This document shows, piece by piece, positions 54,021 through 64,000 of a stretch of DNA of 64,000 nucleotides. The stretch lies in contig NC_092340.1 in the NCBI RefSeq assembly GCF_046630445.1, positions 17,896,001-17,960,000 of the forward strand, read 5' to 3'. Every line of letters begins with the position of its first letter. Within the stretch, counting starts at the first letter, position 1. Origin of the DNA: Rutidosis leptorrhynchoides. Taxonomy: Eukaryota; Streptophyta; Magnoliopsida; Asterales; Asteraceae. The position numbers were made by a program, and so were the translations under genes. The notes beneath the pieces were generated by a model that was given only the letters and a program-made list of their open reading frames with translations, was not told the origin of the DNA and made no database searches.

Positions 54021-54763
54021 CTAGGAAATATTAAGATTGAAGTAGTCTTCATATTTCTTCTTCTCGTCCTCAACCTCCTTCATAAACTTCTCAAACTTGT
54101 CGTTCTTCTCCTTTTGTTCCTCATAAAGATACTCGATGTTATCATAAAGATTGGAAACATCATTGTTGATTACATGGTACTTGTGGTCCCTCATAGAAAG
54201 TTGATTATTCACGCGGTTTTCCTCCATCTTCAATCTAAAGTCAACATCTTCTCTTAGGTAGGAGAGATATTGCTTCCCCCATCGGGCATTTCTTGTAAGG
54301 GTGCAAACCAAAGTCCCACATCGGTCATGGGATAAAACAAATGTATGTATATAATCTCTTTCTTTAGCTCAGCATTTTCCTTCATGAGCTTCTTGATCGC
54401 TAGGTCTTTTTCCTTCATTTGAGCATCGATCCTTGCAATATGGCAAATTAGGCCTTCGGTAGTTCTTCGCAGATTCATGATCTCGTACTTGACATCAACT
54501 TCATCGTAGGAAGGAGATCAGGATATTTTCTTTGACGGGCCAGTTTCTTCAAGACGTTTCCTCTTGTCTTTATTTCTTGTGGTTGGATAGTATTGAGGAG
54601 ACCCATGTGAATCAAGATTAGTATTTGGGCTATAATTTGGTGATGGAGGACCACCAAAGCCATAAGGTGGGCTTTGGACTGGTCTTTCAGTGGAAGATCT
54701 TTCAGTATCTTTTTCGGTTGGCTCGAAAAGATTCATTTTGTTCGCTTGATGAGAATTAGACAT
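54021..54763 (-). pseudogene. Coiled-coil protein frame of element E, unknown function
   Basis: Starts with an ATG at 54763. It has a hydrophilic Pro/Ser/Tyr-rich head (PPYGFGGPPSPNYSP) and a basic patch (RNKDKRKRLEE). A single tga stops it at 54518-54520, then the same frame continues with KEKDLAIKKLMKENAELKKE, a strong heptad pattern. A short inserted-looking segment with tgaccgatgtgggactttgg changes the frame. The tail (54311-54021) holds RWGKQYLSYLREDVDFRLKM and further Glu/Lys-rich coiled coil. It occupies the 5'-proximal position between primer site and gag-like ORF. No counterpart is visible in A, B or C. I do not recognise the family; it may be captured host sequence or a divergent gag. 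Confidence 0.55.
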
Positions 54764-54964
54764 CCTAATATTAGGAAAGAGATTTTGATTAGAATCTTTA
54801 AGTCAAGTATATTAAAGCATAATCGTTAAGATTATGGAGCAATCCTAAGTGCTTTAATTCTAAGGCAGGAAAGGTTATAGTTTTCTAGATTGCTAAGGCA
54901 CCCTAGCTAACAAGTAAGACACACATAAAAACGCAATCCTGGTTCTCTATAACAGCCTGGTTAT
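54764..54964 (-). other. Element E 5' leader
   Basis: Short leader, unlike the conserved leader of A, B and C. Confidence 0.5.
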
Positions 54965-54976
54965 GCTCTGATACCA
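54965..54976 (-). promoter_or_regulatory. Primer binding site of element E (tRNA-iMet)
   Basis: The minus strand reads TGGTATCAGAGC, a perfect 12-base match, 3 bp from the LTR. Confidence 0.92.
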
Positions 54977-56278
54977 ATCTGTAACGTCCTCCCAATAGGG
55001 TCTGGAAGGAACGTCACTAATATCAAAACATACCAACATATTATAATAAACGAGAACAATACTAAATGATGAATTTAACTTTAATGAGAACGCAGCGGAA
55101 AATGAAATATCGTTACAATGACAGGAATAACAATATCGTAAATGTTCACATGCAGAAGTAATAAATGCGATATCTCTTGATCCTATGTCCAAGTAGCATC
55201 ACATAAGCAGTAAGTATAAGAGCTTGAATCAAACAGTACCTGAGACAAAACATGCTAAAGTGTCAACCAAAAAGGTTGAGTGAAGTTCATAGGTTTAACA
55301 AAAAGTTTGTCGTTGTTTTAGACCACAAGATTTAGTTTGTAAAGTTGATCTCCCGCAGGATCAAAAAGTTATGCCAATGCGTGATATTTAGACTAAACGT
55401 TCAAGTTTGCCCCATGACAAGTTGTGTCTGTCCTTGTCGGTTTAATTTCATTATTAAGTAATACAATGACTTGGTCAAATGTATCGGGGACGTTACTCCC
55501 GATAGGCCTACCCCCAATAATTAAGCATGCCGCAGCAATTAAAAATATCACTGTAGGGACTTAGTCGGACATAGCCGGGTATAGCATAGTTTAACAGTTT
55601 GGTACTTGTGTCTAAAGTGTAAAAAGTAAAAACAGCATGTGTCTCACCCCAAGTAAAAGTAAGTAAGTTTGCTAGCAATTAAAGAGGGGCTATGAATTCA
55701 CCTTAGTAAGTAGAGAGAGTTATTCCTCGGAATAAAGAGTTGAACGAGTGAGCAGGAAAGTCAACCTATTGACATTTAAGAGTAGTTAAGTGTTTTGCCC
55801 ATGTTTAAGTTTAAGTATGTGTTTAAGTATAGTTTGTTTTACTAAGTTTCTATTCCTAGTAAGTTACTATTTTTATAAAGTTTCCATTTTTAGAAAGTTT
55901 CTTATTTTACTAAGTTTCTATGACTAGAGAGTTTCTACTTTTATCAGTGTTTTCCATTTTATGATACTTGTCGTATTAGATAAGCTTCCAATCACCCCTT
56001 TCCCTTCGAATGGCTAATTTAGATCTAGGAGCTTGAGCCATAGGACCCTTTAAATCGGAAATCCAAACCATCTGCCTAGAATCTCATAGAAACCATTCGT
56101 CAAGAAAGTTCGAAGATCTATACATCTCTAATACATATCCCAAAATGTTTTTATGTTACAATATAAGTAGTAGGTTATAGGTGCTAGTAATAGTAATAGT
56201 GTATACATGTTATTTATTTTATTTTTAATTGCATATAATTTATAACATTATTTACATATTTCGGTAAAAATAATAACC

Positions 56279-56345
56279 GAAGTAAAAAGTAAAAAGTAAA
56301 AAAGTAAAAAGTGAAAAGTAAAAAAAATTAAAAGTAAGAAAAGAA
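56279..56345. repeat. aaaagt short tandem repeat, element E right LTR
   Basis: Imperfect aagtaaaaagt units; partner of 49670-49735. Confidence 0.8.
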
Positions 56346-56418
56346 TACTTACTAGTAGTAATTCTTCAAAGAGAGAATGAGAGAAATTTTGGTGTGAGTT
56401 TGAATGAGAAATGAGGGG

Positions 56419-56426
56419 TATTTATA
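56419..56426 (-). promoter_or_regulatory. TATA box of element E 5' LTR
   Basis: The minus strand reads TATAAATA followed by cccc. No twin palindromes are seen near it, unlike A, D and the solo LTR. Confidence 0.45.
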
Positions 56427-57098
56427 TTTGAAAAAATTAGGTAAAAAGAATAAAATAATTAAAAGAAAAGGAAATATTTAATTCTTAATGGGATTTTAAA
56501 ATTAAAAAGTATTAAATGTTAGGTCATGTGATAATGCACAAAATAAAATAATAAAAGTAGTTTTTCTATTAAAATTTTTAATTAAAAAGTAATTTATTTA
56601 TTTATTTATTTTTTATTTATTTTAAGGATTTTTTTTTATGTAAATAAACAAATTTATTTAATGTTTTTCCAAGAATATTTGTCAATAATATATATATATT
56701 TTTGTTTTATTTAATTAATAAATACAAATTTTTCATAAAAATAATAAATAATTCGGTATTTTGTATTTTTAATAATAATTATGATTTTAATTATTAAACT
56801 ATAGTTTTAGTAAGTTTGTAAATATTATTACATTTATATATAATTTGATTTATTATATAGTTAAATATATAATACATTAACTAAATAATAAAAGTGATAC
56901 AAAGTTTATATACTTAGTTAAATTATGTCAAATTATATAAATTAATAATAAATTATTTATTTAAGCGTACATTGTTGACTAAAAATTACTATTCGGTCAA
57001 TATTTAATTGTATATAACAACCCTTAATGCATATAGTCAGACATATAACCCTAGGGTTAATTCAGTAATTTAGAAGTCGAAAAGTGAGGGTTGTTACA

Positions 57099-57931
57099 AA
57101 GGGTAATTGGTGTAATTGTTAACAAAGTAATAAAACCTTGGATTTCACGCAGTCGATAACCTGGTGTATTCATTAAACAAAGTATTAAGACCTTGTTACA
57201 ATTCGAATCCCCAATTAGTTGGAATATTTGACTTCGGGTGTAAGGATAATTTGACGAAGACTCTCGCACTTTATATTTATAACTGATGGACTATTATGGA
57301 CAAAACCGTATGGACATATCGAATAATCCAGGACAAAGGACAATTAACCCATGGTAATAAACTAAAATCAACACGTCAAACATCATGATTACGGAAGTTT
57401 AAATAAGCATAATTCCTTTATATCATATTTAATTGCACTTTTAATTATCGCACTTTAATTTATTGTCATTTTAATTATCGCAATTTTATTTATTGTCATT
57501 TTATTTATCGCACTTTAATTTATCGCACTTTAATTATTGTCATTTACTTTATGCTTTAAATTAAGATATATATTAATTTTTTTTACATTAGGTATTAACT
57601 GCGACTTAAGACATAAAATCGACAAACCGGTCATTAAACGGTAAAAAATCCTTTTATAATAATAATAATAATAATAATACTTCTTATATTTATATATATA
57701 TTTATATACAAATTTAGTTTTAAAAATATAGCATTAAACTTGGCTAGTTCCCTGTGGACTACTAAAAACTACATTACTGTACGATTAGGTACACTGCCTA
57801 TAAGTGTTGTAGCAAGGTTTAGGTATATTCACTCTATAAATAAATAAATAACTTGTATAAAATTGTATCGTATTTAATAGTATTTCCGAGTAAAAATTAA
57901 TATTATTTCGTATACACCTCTACGCACATCA
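57099..57931 (+). repeat. Element D 3' LTR, right part
   Basis: Resumes element D after the aaggg duplication and matches 30261-31097. Ends cacatca and is followed by acaag. Confidence 0.92.
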
Positions 57932-57936
57932 ACAAG

Positions 57937-58136
57937 GTTGCCCCTTAACCCTTGAATTCCACACAAGGGCGCTTTCCGCACATCACGTTGAGGTGGCGGT
58001 GGGGGAGGGGGGTTTTACAGTCCATGCCTAAGATTGGGCCGGGTTTCCTCCTTGCAACAATTGGGGCGGGTTATGCAACTGCGGGATATGAACACCTGGG
58101 TCGTTTTGTCCCTCTGGGTAATCTCGAACTACTATT
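57937..58136 (+). mobile_element. tRNA-derived SINE, 3' (body) part
   Basis: GC-richer than its surroundings. It continues the SINE interrupted at 29116 and ends at an A9 run (58137-58145). Head plus body is about 280 bp, a usual plant SINE size. The open frame across it is not a gene. Confidence 0.65.
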
Positions 58137-58145
58137 AAAAAAAAA

Positions 58146-58422
58146 GACAAAATTTCATTCCTCGTCCCTGAACTTTACATCAAATTTGACTCCTCGTCCT
58201 TTTTCTTTTTTTTTGTGCATCCCTCGTCCCTAATGTATCACAATTCTACAACCCTCGTCATTTTTCTCGACTCCTCGTCATTTTTCTTTCTGTCAATTCT
58301 ACATCTCTCGTCCCTAAAAATGACGAGGGATGTAGAATTGTGATACATTAGGGACGAATGATGAAAAAAAAAAAGGAATCAAATTTGATGTAAAGTTCAG
58401 GGACGAGGAATGAAATTTTGTC
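58146..58422. mobile_element. Foldback MITE
   Basis: Arms 58146-58265 and 58316-58422 are long inverted repeats starting gacaaaatttcattcctcgt, around a roughly 50-bp centre. Nine A residues flank each side (58137-58145 and 58423-58431), a possible 9-bp target duplication as made by Mutator-like transposases, though a duplication within an A tail is weak evidence. Confidence 0.75.
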
Positions 58423-58516
58423 AAAAAAAAAACTTAGAATCATTTTTCGAATTTAGAAAGTATCTGATGTAACTTAGTTTGGGAAAAAAAATTATCACGG
58501 TAAGTTTTACTCGTAA

Positions 58517-58634
58517 TACTTCCGTCTCATCTTGATAGTCTAGTATTTCATTTTAACTGTTTCAAATTAATAGTCCACTTTCACAAATAGATAAAAATGA
58601 TAAGATAGATTTTTTTATGCCCTTAACTTTAGTA
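58517..58634. mobile_element. Stowaway-type MITE, left half
   Basis: The terminal repeat tacttccgtctcatcttgat matches, as an inverted repeat, the end of 62939-63066 (atgagatggaagaaata). The body has mariner-MITE-like blocks (caaattaatagtccactttc). Split by the Helitron. Confidence 0.65.
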
Positions 58635-61600
58635 TCTCTTCTCTTCTAAACATTATAAGAGGAGCATTATCTCTCATAATTAAAGAAGCTAACACTTTTA
58701 TGACCATAGGATTATTAGTAACTTTTAATCACAACCATCCATTTTGTGTGTTAGCTAACAAAAAAAAACTAGAGTAGCTAATCATCCAGTTAAATGATTA
58801 AAATACCCTCTTATTTGATTGTAATCTACAACATCTACCACTTAATTAACCTCCCCACATTGATGCTGAAAACCTAATCTTTCTTTCAATACTGCTCTGA
58901 CGTTCTGTCAATCTACTGAAGTTCGGCATAAGTCTCAGTGTTAATTCAATTTACCTAATCACATAGGAAGAAGTTGTTGAACGAAGTTATATATAATTGA
59001 TTTCGATAAATTAGTAGATCATCCTTACGGGTAATTTTCTTCAATTCTTTTAGGGTTCTGTATTCTACATCATCAGGTATGTCAACTTTTGTCTTTTTAT
59101 TTAATATGAAATTGAAATTAGGTCTCATACGATTGATTCGGATATCAATTATCATATTGATTTAATTTGATTGATATTATTTATTTAATTATTTTTTGCT
59201 CAAATATTTGGTATTGGGGGTTTGATTGTTCAATTGCTTTTTAGAGTTAGGTAAGTTAAGATCAATCTCAAATTTATGATATGATTTTACTATTGTAGAT
59301 CTTTTGACGCAATTATTAGTTGATTGATGATTGTTAATGAAATAGAAGGTGAAGTTATTGTACATGAAGTAGAAGGTAAACTTATTGTACATCTACATAA
59401 GGTAAAGTATTCTAATTAATCATTATTATTTGTTTGATATCTAGATTCATACACTGTTCTTAATGAGTTGTTACATATAGGTACTTATGATTTTCATAAA
59501 ATTATTGTTTAGTATTCAGTATCAGTATAAATCTCAAGTAAATGTATGGTTCGTGTGTTGATTAAGGTTGCCTTATTCTTTCGATTAATTTACACTTTTT
59601 CACAAAATTATAGTTACACATTTGGATAACTAGGGTGCCATACATTCGACGTCCCAATCGTTTTACGTGTTCAGTAAACTGCTTTTATGATTTGAATTGC
59701 AATAAGCAATCAAACCTAACCTAAGTTGACTCAAGTGTCTTGGTGATATTAACTTGTTGCTTCACCCATTTTCTACTTATAACTTATTAGGTGTTGGTTA
59801 CACTAGGATTGGAGTCAGGAGGCACGCTTCACCAATTTGCAGTGCAAAGATAACTTTCATAACATAGGTAAATTAATATATTAGTTTATCACTATAATCA
59901 TGTAGACAGAATATTTGAAGAACTGAATCAACACATTGGCAACAAAAAGTGCACTTGAACCGTGAACATGTAAGTTGGGTAACAAACTTGCAGTTTATCT
60001 TGTGATATGTGCATTAGCTCACACATCTTTATTCGTCAAAAAATGGACTGGATGGGTTCCACTTTTTTATGATTCTGACACCATCAAGTTTTCTACGGTT
60101 TCTTTTGCAGGCAAAATTTTCGAAGAAGCGTTGTGATGAGACCCATGGTAACTGTGTGAGTATGCACATAACGATTAGAGATTCCGATATGAGTCTGATG
60201 GTCCATTTTGGTAAAATCGATTCAAGAACGTCATTGTTGTCGTAATCATCTTCATCCATGACGTGAAGAGTATCCAGAAGGTATCTGATTATGTTTCTTT
60301 TTCTTTTAGGGATGCTTATAATCATTTAAATGTTTCATGTTATTAGTTGGTTATAATGTGTTGTGTGATTTTCTTAATATATAGTTCAAACAACTAATAA
60401 TCGTTTCGCATTTATTCTACGTAATTTTTCTATCTACATAAAAATACAAGCTCTTCCTTGAATGATTTTAGCATTTTATGTACCTTTTAATGTTAGTATT
60501 ATGTATTTATGTTTTTTTTTTTCCTTTCATGTTGTTGTAGATGGAGACTACAACGAAAAAAATCGCCATGATCTGTTCTAACTACGGCAGTGTCTAGCAT
60601 TAAGTTGCGGGTTTGTATATTCTTATGTTTAGTTTGTTTGGATCTTGGATATATGATGCATAACTTTGGGAAACCTTTCATTTGTTGTTCTTAGACGAAG
60701 ATGTTATGGGAGTCAATCAACCACTTTGCGAAACATGGTCTTTGTGTAGGGTTCAGAGGGAACTATGACGGGTGAGTCTTTGTCTAAAAATTTTCATTTG
60801 ACAATTTCATCAACATATGCCTTGAGACTCATTTTACTAAAATTGCTGGCTTTGAAGTTTTTACAAATAGGTATTTAAGGAATAATCTTTTTAAGAAGTA
60901 ACTCCATATTTCATCAGAATAGAGTTTGGGCTTACACCCTAATTTATTTTCACTTCTCATTGCAGCTTCAATCGGCATGCTTTGTGGCTTTGATTGGCAT
61001 ACTTTTGAGTTGTTGCAACAAAATTTTAATTGAGTAAATGTTATAGAATCAGGGCAATCTTTAGCAAGTTTGGTAAGGAAATCAATCTTCGTGGTGCTTT
61101 GTAAGTAGTTGCTCTTGGGTTTGCACTCTTCGATATTAGGGCATAGTCACAAATGCTTTCAGTCAAGCAATAAAGATAAGTTTGAAAATTATTATGTCTA
61201 CATTATTTTGAAAAGAAAAAAATAACTTTAAACTTGTGAACATCAGAGGTGGCGAATTGGGCGAGTTAGATATAGGTTTCTTTCTAGCATATTTCTTTTG
61301 ATTTGTTAACATGGGCTACTGCTTTCAGGTAGCAGCACACTGGCATAGACTATAACGCTAGAAGTGATTATTTGTAAGTATTCATTATGAATTTTCTTTT
61401 TGCTATCTTTCTCTTGGTCATGAACCTCACATAAATTGGAGGTAAATTAAAGGTGTGGCGACATGGGCGGGATGAATAACCTGTTAAAATAAGTAATGCA
61501 TTGGAACATATGGATATGGGTTTTCGTTGTACAAACACCTTTGCGTTAAATATTCTAAATTTACGTTATAATACAGCAAGCACAGGGTCTGCATATTTGC

Positions 61601-62938
61601 ACATTCATACGCACATGTTTTCACTGTTGATTCTTAAATTGCTTGAGCTATGAATATATCATGTGATCTTCCTAAGATTGAAATAACTTCTACTCCGAGA
61701 ATACAGCAAGCACATGAGTATAATTATTGTATGGGCTGGTGTAGACATATTAGATACTCCGAGAACCGCAAGTATTAGGTAGGTTCACTAATTACAAATC
61801 TAGATAAACTGATAGATATTCAAGAACAAGATTAGTCGCATACAGTGATGATATTTTTGATCAGGTTACTCTAGAACAGCAGTTAATGAATGGATATCTG
61901 CGAGTTCTTGACTACATGTGAAAATTAAAGATGTTTTTACAATCGTCCCAAACCCCCGATCCTTTGGATCTGATGCAACCTTTCTCCTAAGGTTCAGATT
62001 CAGTGATATCTTTAAGTCATAGAGGTTAGCTGATTTGTGAGGTTATATCAACTTCATGATTTGTTTTCGTAACATTTCAAAATAAAATCTCTGCATTCGC
62101 GTTGGTGCAAGTTAGATGTTAGCACATCTGAAATTACATTTCTTTATACCTTGACCAATATGGGTCAAAATTGCTACATTGAGGATAAATTTTTAGTAAT
62201 ACAATATTAAGAGAATTTCATTAGTTAATTTCTATTGTATTTACCGAACTTATGTCGTAAAACATATGTTTTAGTGGTTAATTTCTAATTTCTACTGTAT
62301 TTACCCAAATTATGTTGATTGATCTTATATAGATTAAAATAACCATGATGATTTTTGTGAGTGTTTAATAACCGCATAAGGCATTGATTTGCTATAATCA
62401 AACCAATTGTTGATAAAAATCTGAGCCCAAAAGTTACGAGAAGTGATATTTCCACAACAAATTTTATAGACCCTTACATGGATTAATAAGTTGTACAATA
62501 CAATACAACATATTAATGCATGCTTGTGATAGTTCTATACAAAATTGGGGATTTATCACTACTTAAAAGTTAAAAATTTGCATTTAGAAACTCTTTAAAA
62601 CTTCTCAACCATTTCATAAGTTCTTCCAAATTATCTTGCCTCAAACTATAATTTAGTGATTCTATCACATCCTTTATTATTTTATTTGCATCGATATTTG
62701 TAACTTTATTTAATAAGTCTGTGAATTTGTAACTTTATTTGTATATTACAATTATTTTGCATTGGATACTGTTCCAACGGTATTAAATCTTTTGATTATT
62801 ATTTCATGTTATTTCAAGTTCGGCATATTACTATTCATATGATGTGTAATAATCAATCGGCATGTACAAGACCCGTTTTGACTTTAGCAAAACAAATTTT
62901 TCTTAAAGAATTTCGCGATTTCGCGGGTATTTGACTAG
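58635..62938 (+). mobile_element. Non-autonomous Helitron
   Basis: The 3' end has the Helitron hallmark: hairpin cgcga-tt-tcgcg (62914-62925), 9 bases, then CTAG with T following. The proposed 5' end starts TC after an A (58634/58635), with a tctaaacattataagaggag block typical of plant Helitron starts; the exact start could be about 10 bases further in. Joining the flanks restores a Stowaway-type MITE. No Rep or helicase frame is present. A minus-strand frame at 60029-60325 (98 aa) and exon-like patches near 60541-60610, 60694-60770 and 61918-62027 may be captured gene pieces; I recognise none. Confidence 0.7.
62914..62938 (+). terminator. Helitron 3' terminal hairpin and CTAG end
   Basis: 5-bp GC-rich stem with a 2-base loop, nine bases before CTAG. 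It serves as the replication stop signal in rolling-circle transposition of Helitrons. Confidence 0.7.
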
Positions 62939-63066
62939 TATAAGATTAAATGATAGGTAAAAATTAAATGGTCAAACTGTAAAGTAAAAACAATACATGT
63001 GACAGTCAATTTTTTTAAACTGTTTATTTTTTATCTGTGGACTATTAATATGAGATGGAAGAAATA
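62939..63066. mobile_element. Stowaway-type MITE, right half
   Basis: Continues 58517-58634. Right terminal repeat ends gatggaagaaata. Together the halves make about 246 bp. Confidence 0.65.
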
Positions 63067-63583
63067 TTTATTAGAGAATAGTGATTTATCAAACAAATAT
63101 TGGTAAATTCACATGAACTTTAGCCTATTACCACTAGATAAAAGAGAACCAAACCTGTTACAGTATAATTGATATCGATGTACCACGAGACGACGACAAC
63201 TGAAGCAGCAAGCAACGTCAACCGTTGAATCGAATCATGGATAACTATTGTTGAAATTTACTTTGGAGTATTACTAAAAGTTAGAAAAGCTCAATACCAA
63301 GAAAATTAAAATTGTTGCAATTTTACAACAAACAGCTAATGTGCACAAAATAATTGATGTACGATCGAGAAGACATAACTGATGACTGAAACAGCAAGCA
63401 ACGGTTCATAATTTAGTTGATTTCTGAAATTTGGATTCTATTTTGAAAATTCATTAAATTCGACACGTTACCTATACATACGATCTAATATTTCCCCAAG
63501 ACCAGTGATCCTTATATTCACATGTATTGAGTACTTGTTTACTTAAAAGTTAGGAGAAAGGTTCTCTTTATTCGAAAAGATAG
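63067..63583. other. Unassigned AT-rich sequence
   Basis: No ORF, RNA gene or terminal repeat seen. Two degenerate copies of a gcagcaagcaacg phrase (63207 and about 63390) within a wider repeated context (gaagacataactgatgactg versus gagacgacgacaactgaag) suggest an old duplication. Confidence 0.4.
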
Positions 63584-63585
63584 TA

Positions 63586-63792
63586 CTCCCTCCGTCCCAG
63601 ATTAATTGTCCCCAGACAAAAAACACACAGTTTTAGAAAATCACACTAACTTTATTTCTCCACCAATGAAATATCTTCTCTCTCCAGATCCACCAATGAA
63701 ATATCTCCTTTCCTTTCTATTTATGGAAGTAGACAATTAATTTGGGACATCCCAAAATGGAATACTGGACAATAATTTAGGGACGGAGGGAG
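63586..63792. mobile_element. Stowaway MITE (intact)
   Basis: 207 bp with terminal inverted repeats ctccctccgtccca and (inverted) gggacggagggag, flanked by the TA duplication (63584-63585 and 63793-63794). No coding capacity; mobilised by mariner-type transposases. Confidence 0.92.
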
Positions 63793-63794
63793 TA

Positions 63795-64000
63795 GTTATG
63801 AGGCTTGTTGGTCGTTTTGTTAATTATACTTCTTTTCGACGAGCTCTTTCATTTTTGATAACTAACCAAATAAAAAATCAGTTTACATGGATTGATTTTA
63901 AGTTGAACCAAATTCAAACTCATAGAGGATTAAGTGTGTATTGAGCTTATTAAATTGACATCTTTGTCAACTATAAGAAATTGTGGAGTGAGTTTGTTAG
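63795..64000. other. Unassigned sequence at the window end
   Basis: No feature recognised. Confidence 0.4.

Larger units (their letters stand above)
48365..57098 (-). mobile_element. Element E: gag-only LTR retrotransposon nested in element D 3' LTR
   Basis: 8.7-kb minus-strand element flanked by the duplication aaggg (48360-48364 and 57099-57103). LTRs run tgtaacgtcctccc...gggttgttaca, 2127 and 2119 bp, and are nearly identical. The tRNA-iMet primer site is next to the right LTR. The internal 4.5 kb has an intact gag-like ORF and a second, coiled-coil frame near the 5' end, and no pol. It is the youngest large insertion by LTR similarity. Confidence 0.92.
54980..57098 (-). repeat. Element E 5' LTR (right copy)
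   Basis: 2119 bp, nearly identical to the left copy; scattered single-base changes and a few small indels (for example 2 bp near 55720). TATA motif at 56419-56426. Confidence 0.93.

Noticed and set aside
48332..55192. 81-aa minus-strand ORFs at 48332-48577 and 54947-55192
   Set aside because: They are the same frame in the two LTR copies of element E, crossing LTR borders differently; no sign of a protein.
57952..58233. 93-aa open frame after element D
   Set aside because: It crosses from the SINE body into the left arm of the foldback MITE, so it is not one gene.
58635..62938. Host gene with introns
   Set aside because: No long or alignable reading frame; the region is better explained as a non-autonomous Helitron.

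Overview
This is repeat-rich nuclear DNA from a higher plant. The evidence is TA/TTA microsatellites, long-LTR retrotransposons primed by initiator tRNA-Met, an Athila-type Ty3 retrotransposon, a tRNA-derived SINE, a Helitron and Stowaway MITEs. From memory the LTR and gag-like sequences resemble those of Asteraceae genomes, but that is inference. I found no convincing host gene; every supported coding region belongs to a mobile element.

Left stack (1-28927): three related long-LTR elements lie inside one another. Element A (minus strand, left end outside the window) holds element B (plus strand, 2435-24809, target duplication tgcac). The 5' LTR of B holds element C (minus strand, 4123-13798, target duplication aaggt). 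All have a tRNA-iMet primer site and only about 4 kb or less of visible internal sequence. That sequence carries a short gag-like ORF (open in A, broken in B and C) and no protease, reverse transcriptase or integrase, so they look non-autonomous.

Centre (29036-58136): a tRNA-derived SINE is split by element D (29122-57931, target duplication acaag), a Ty3/Athila-like retrotransposon. D has gag, protease, RT, RNase H and DD35E integrase in one frame, broken by single stops and small frameshifts. Downstream come a second retropepsin-like region, a small zinc-knuckle ORF, a probable 1.8-kb intron and an Athila-type (env-position) ORF. The intron was later hit by an element that is now a solo LTR (40941-43515, duplication gccaa). 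The 3' LTR was hit by element E (48365-57098, duplication aaggg), a gag-like-only minus-strand element with nearly identical LTRs and an extra coiled-coil reading frame.

Right end (58146-64000): a foldback MITE in the SINE A-tail, a Stowaway-type MITE split by a 4.3-kb Helitron without Rep/helicase coding, and an intact 207-bp Stowaway MITE. Little else is recognisable.

The most unusual signals are: (1) twin palindromes 31-32 bp apart just upstream of the LTR TATA box in three LTR families, also found in the leader and intron of D; (2) a second protease-like region after the integrase of D; (3) a hairpin beside the polypurine tract, conserved with a compensatory base-pair change in B, C and E; (4) a degenerate 30-bp motif repeated through the non-coding parts of D.
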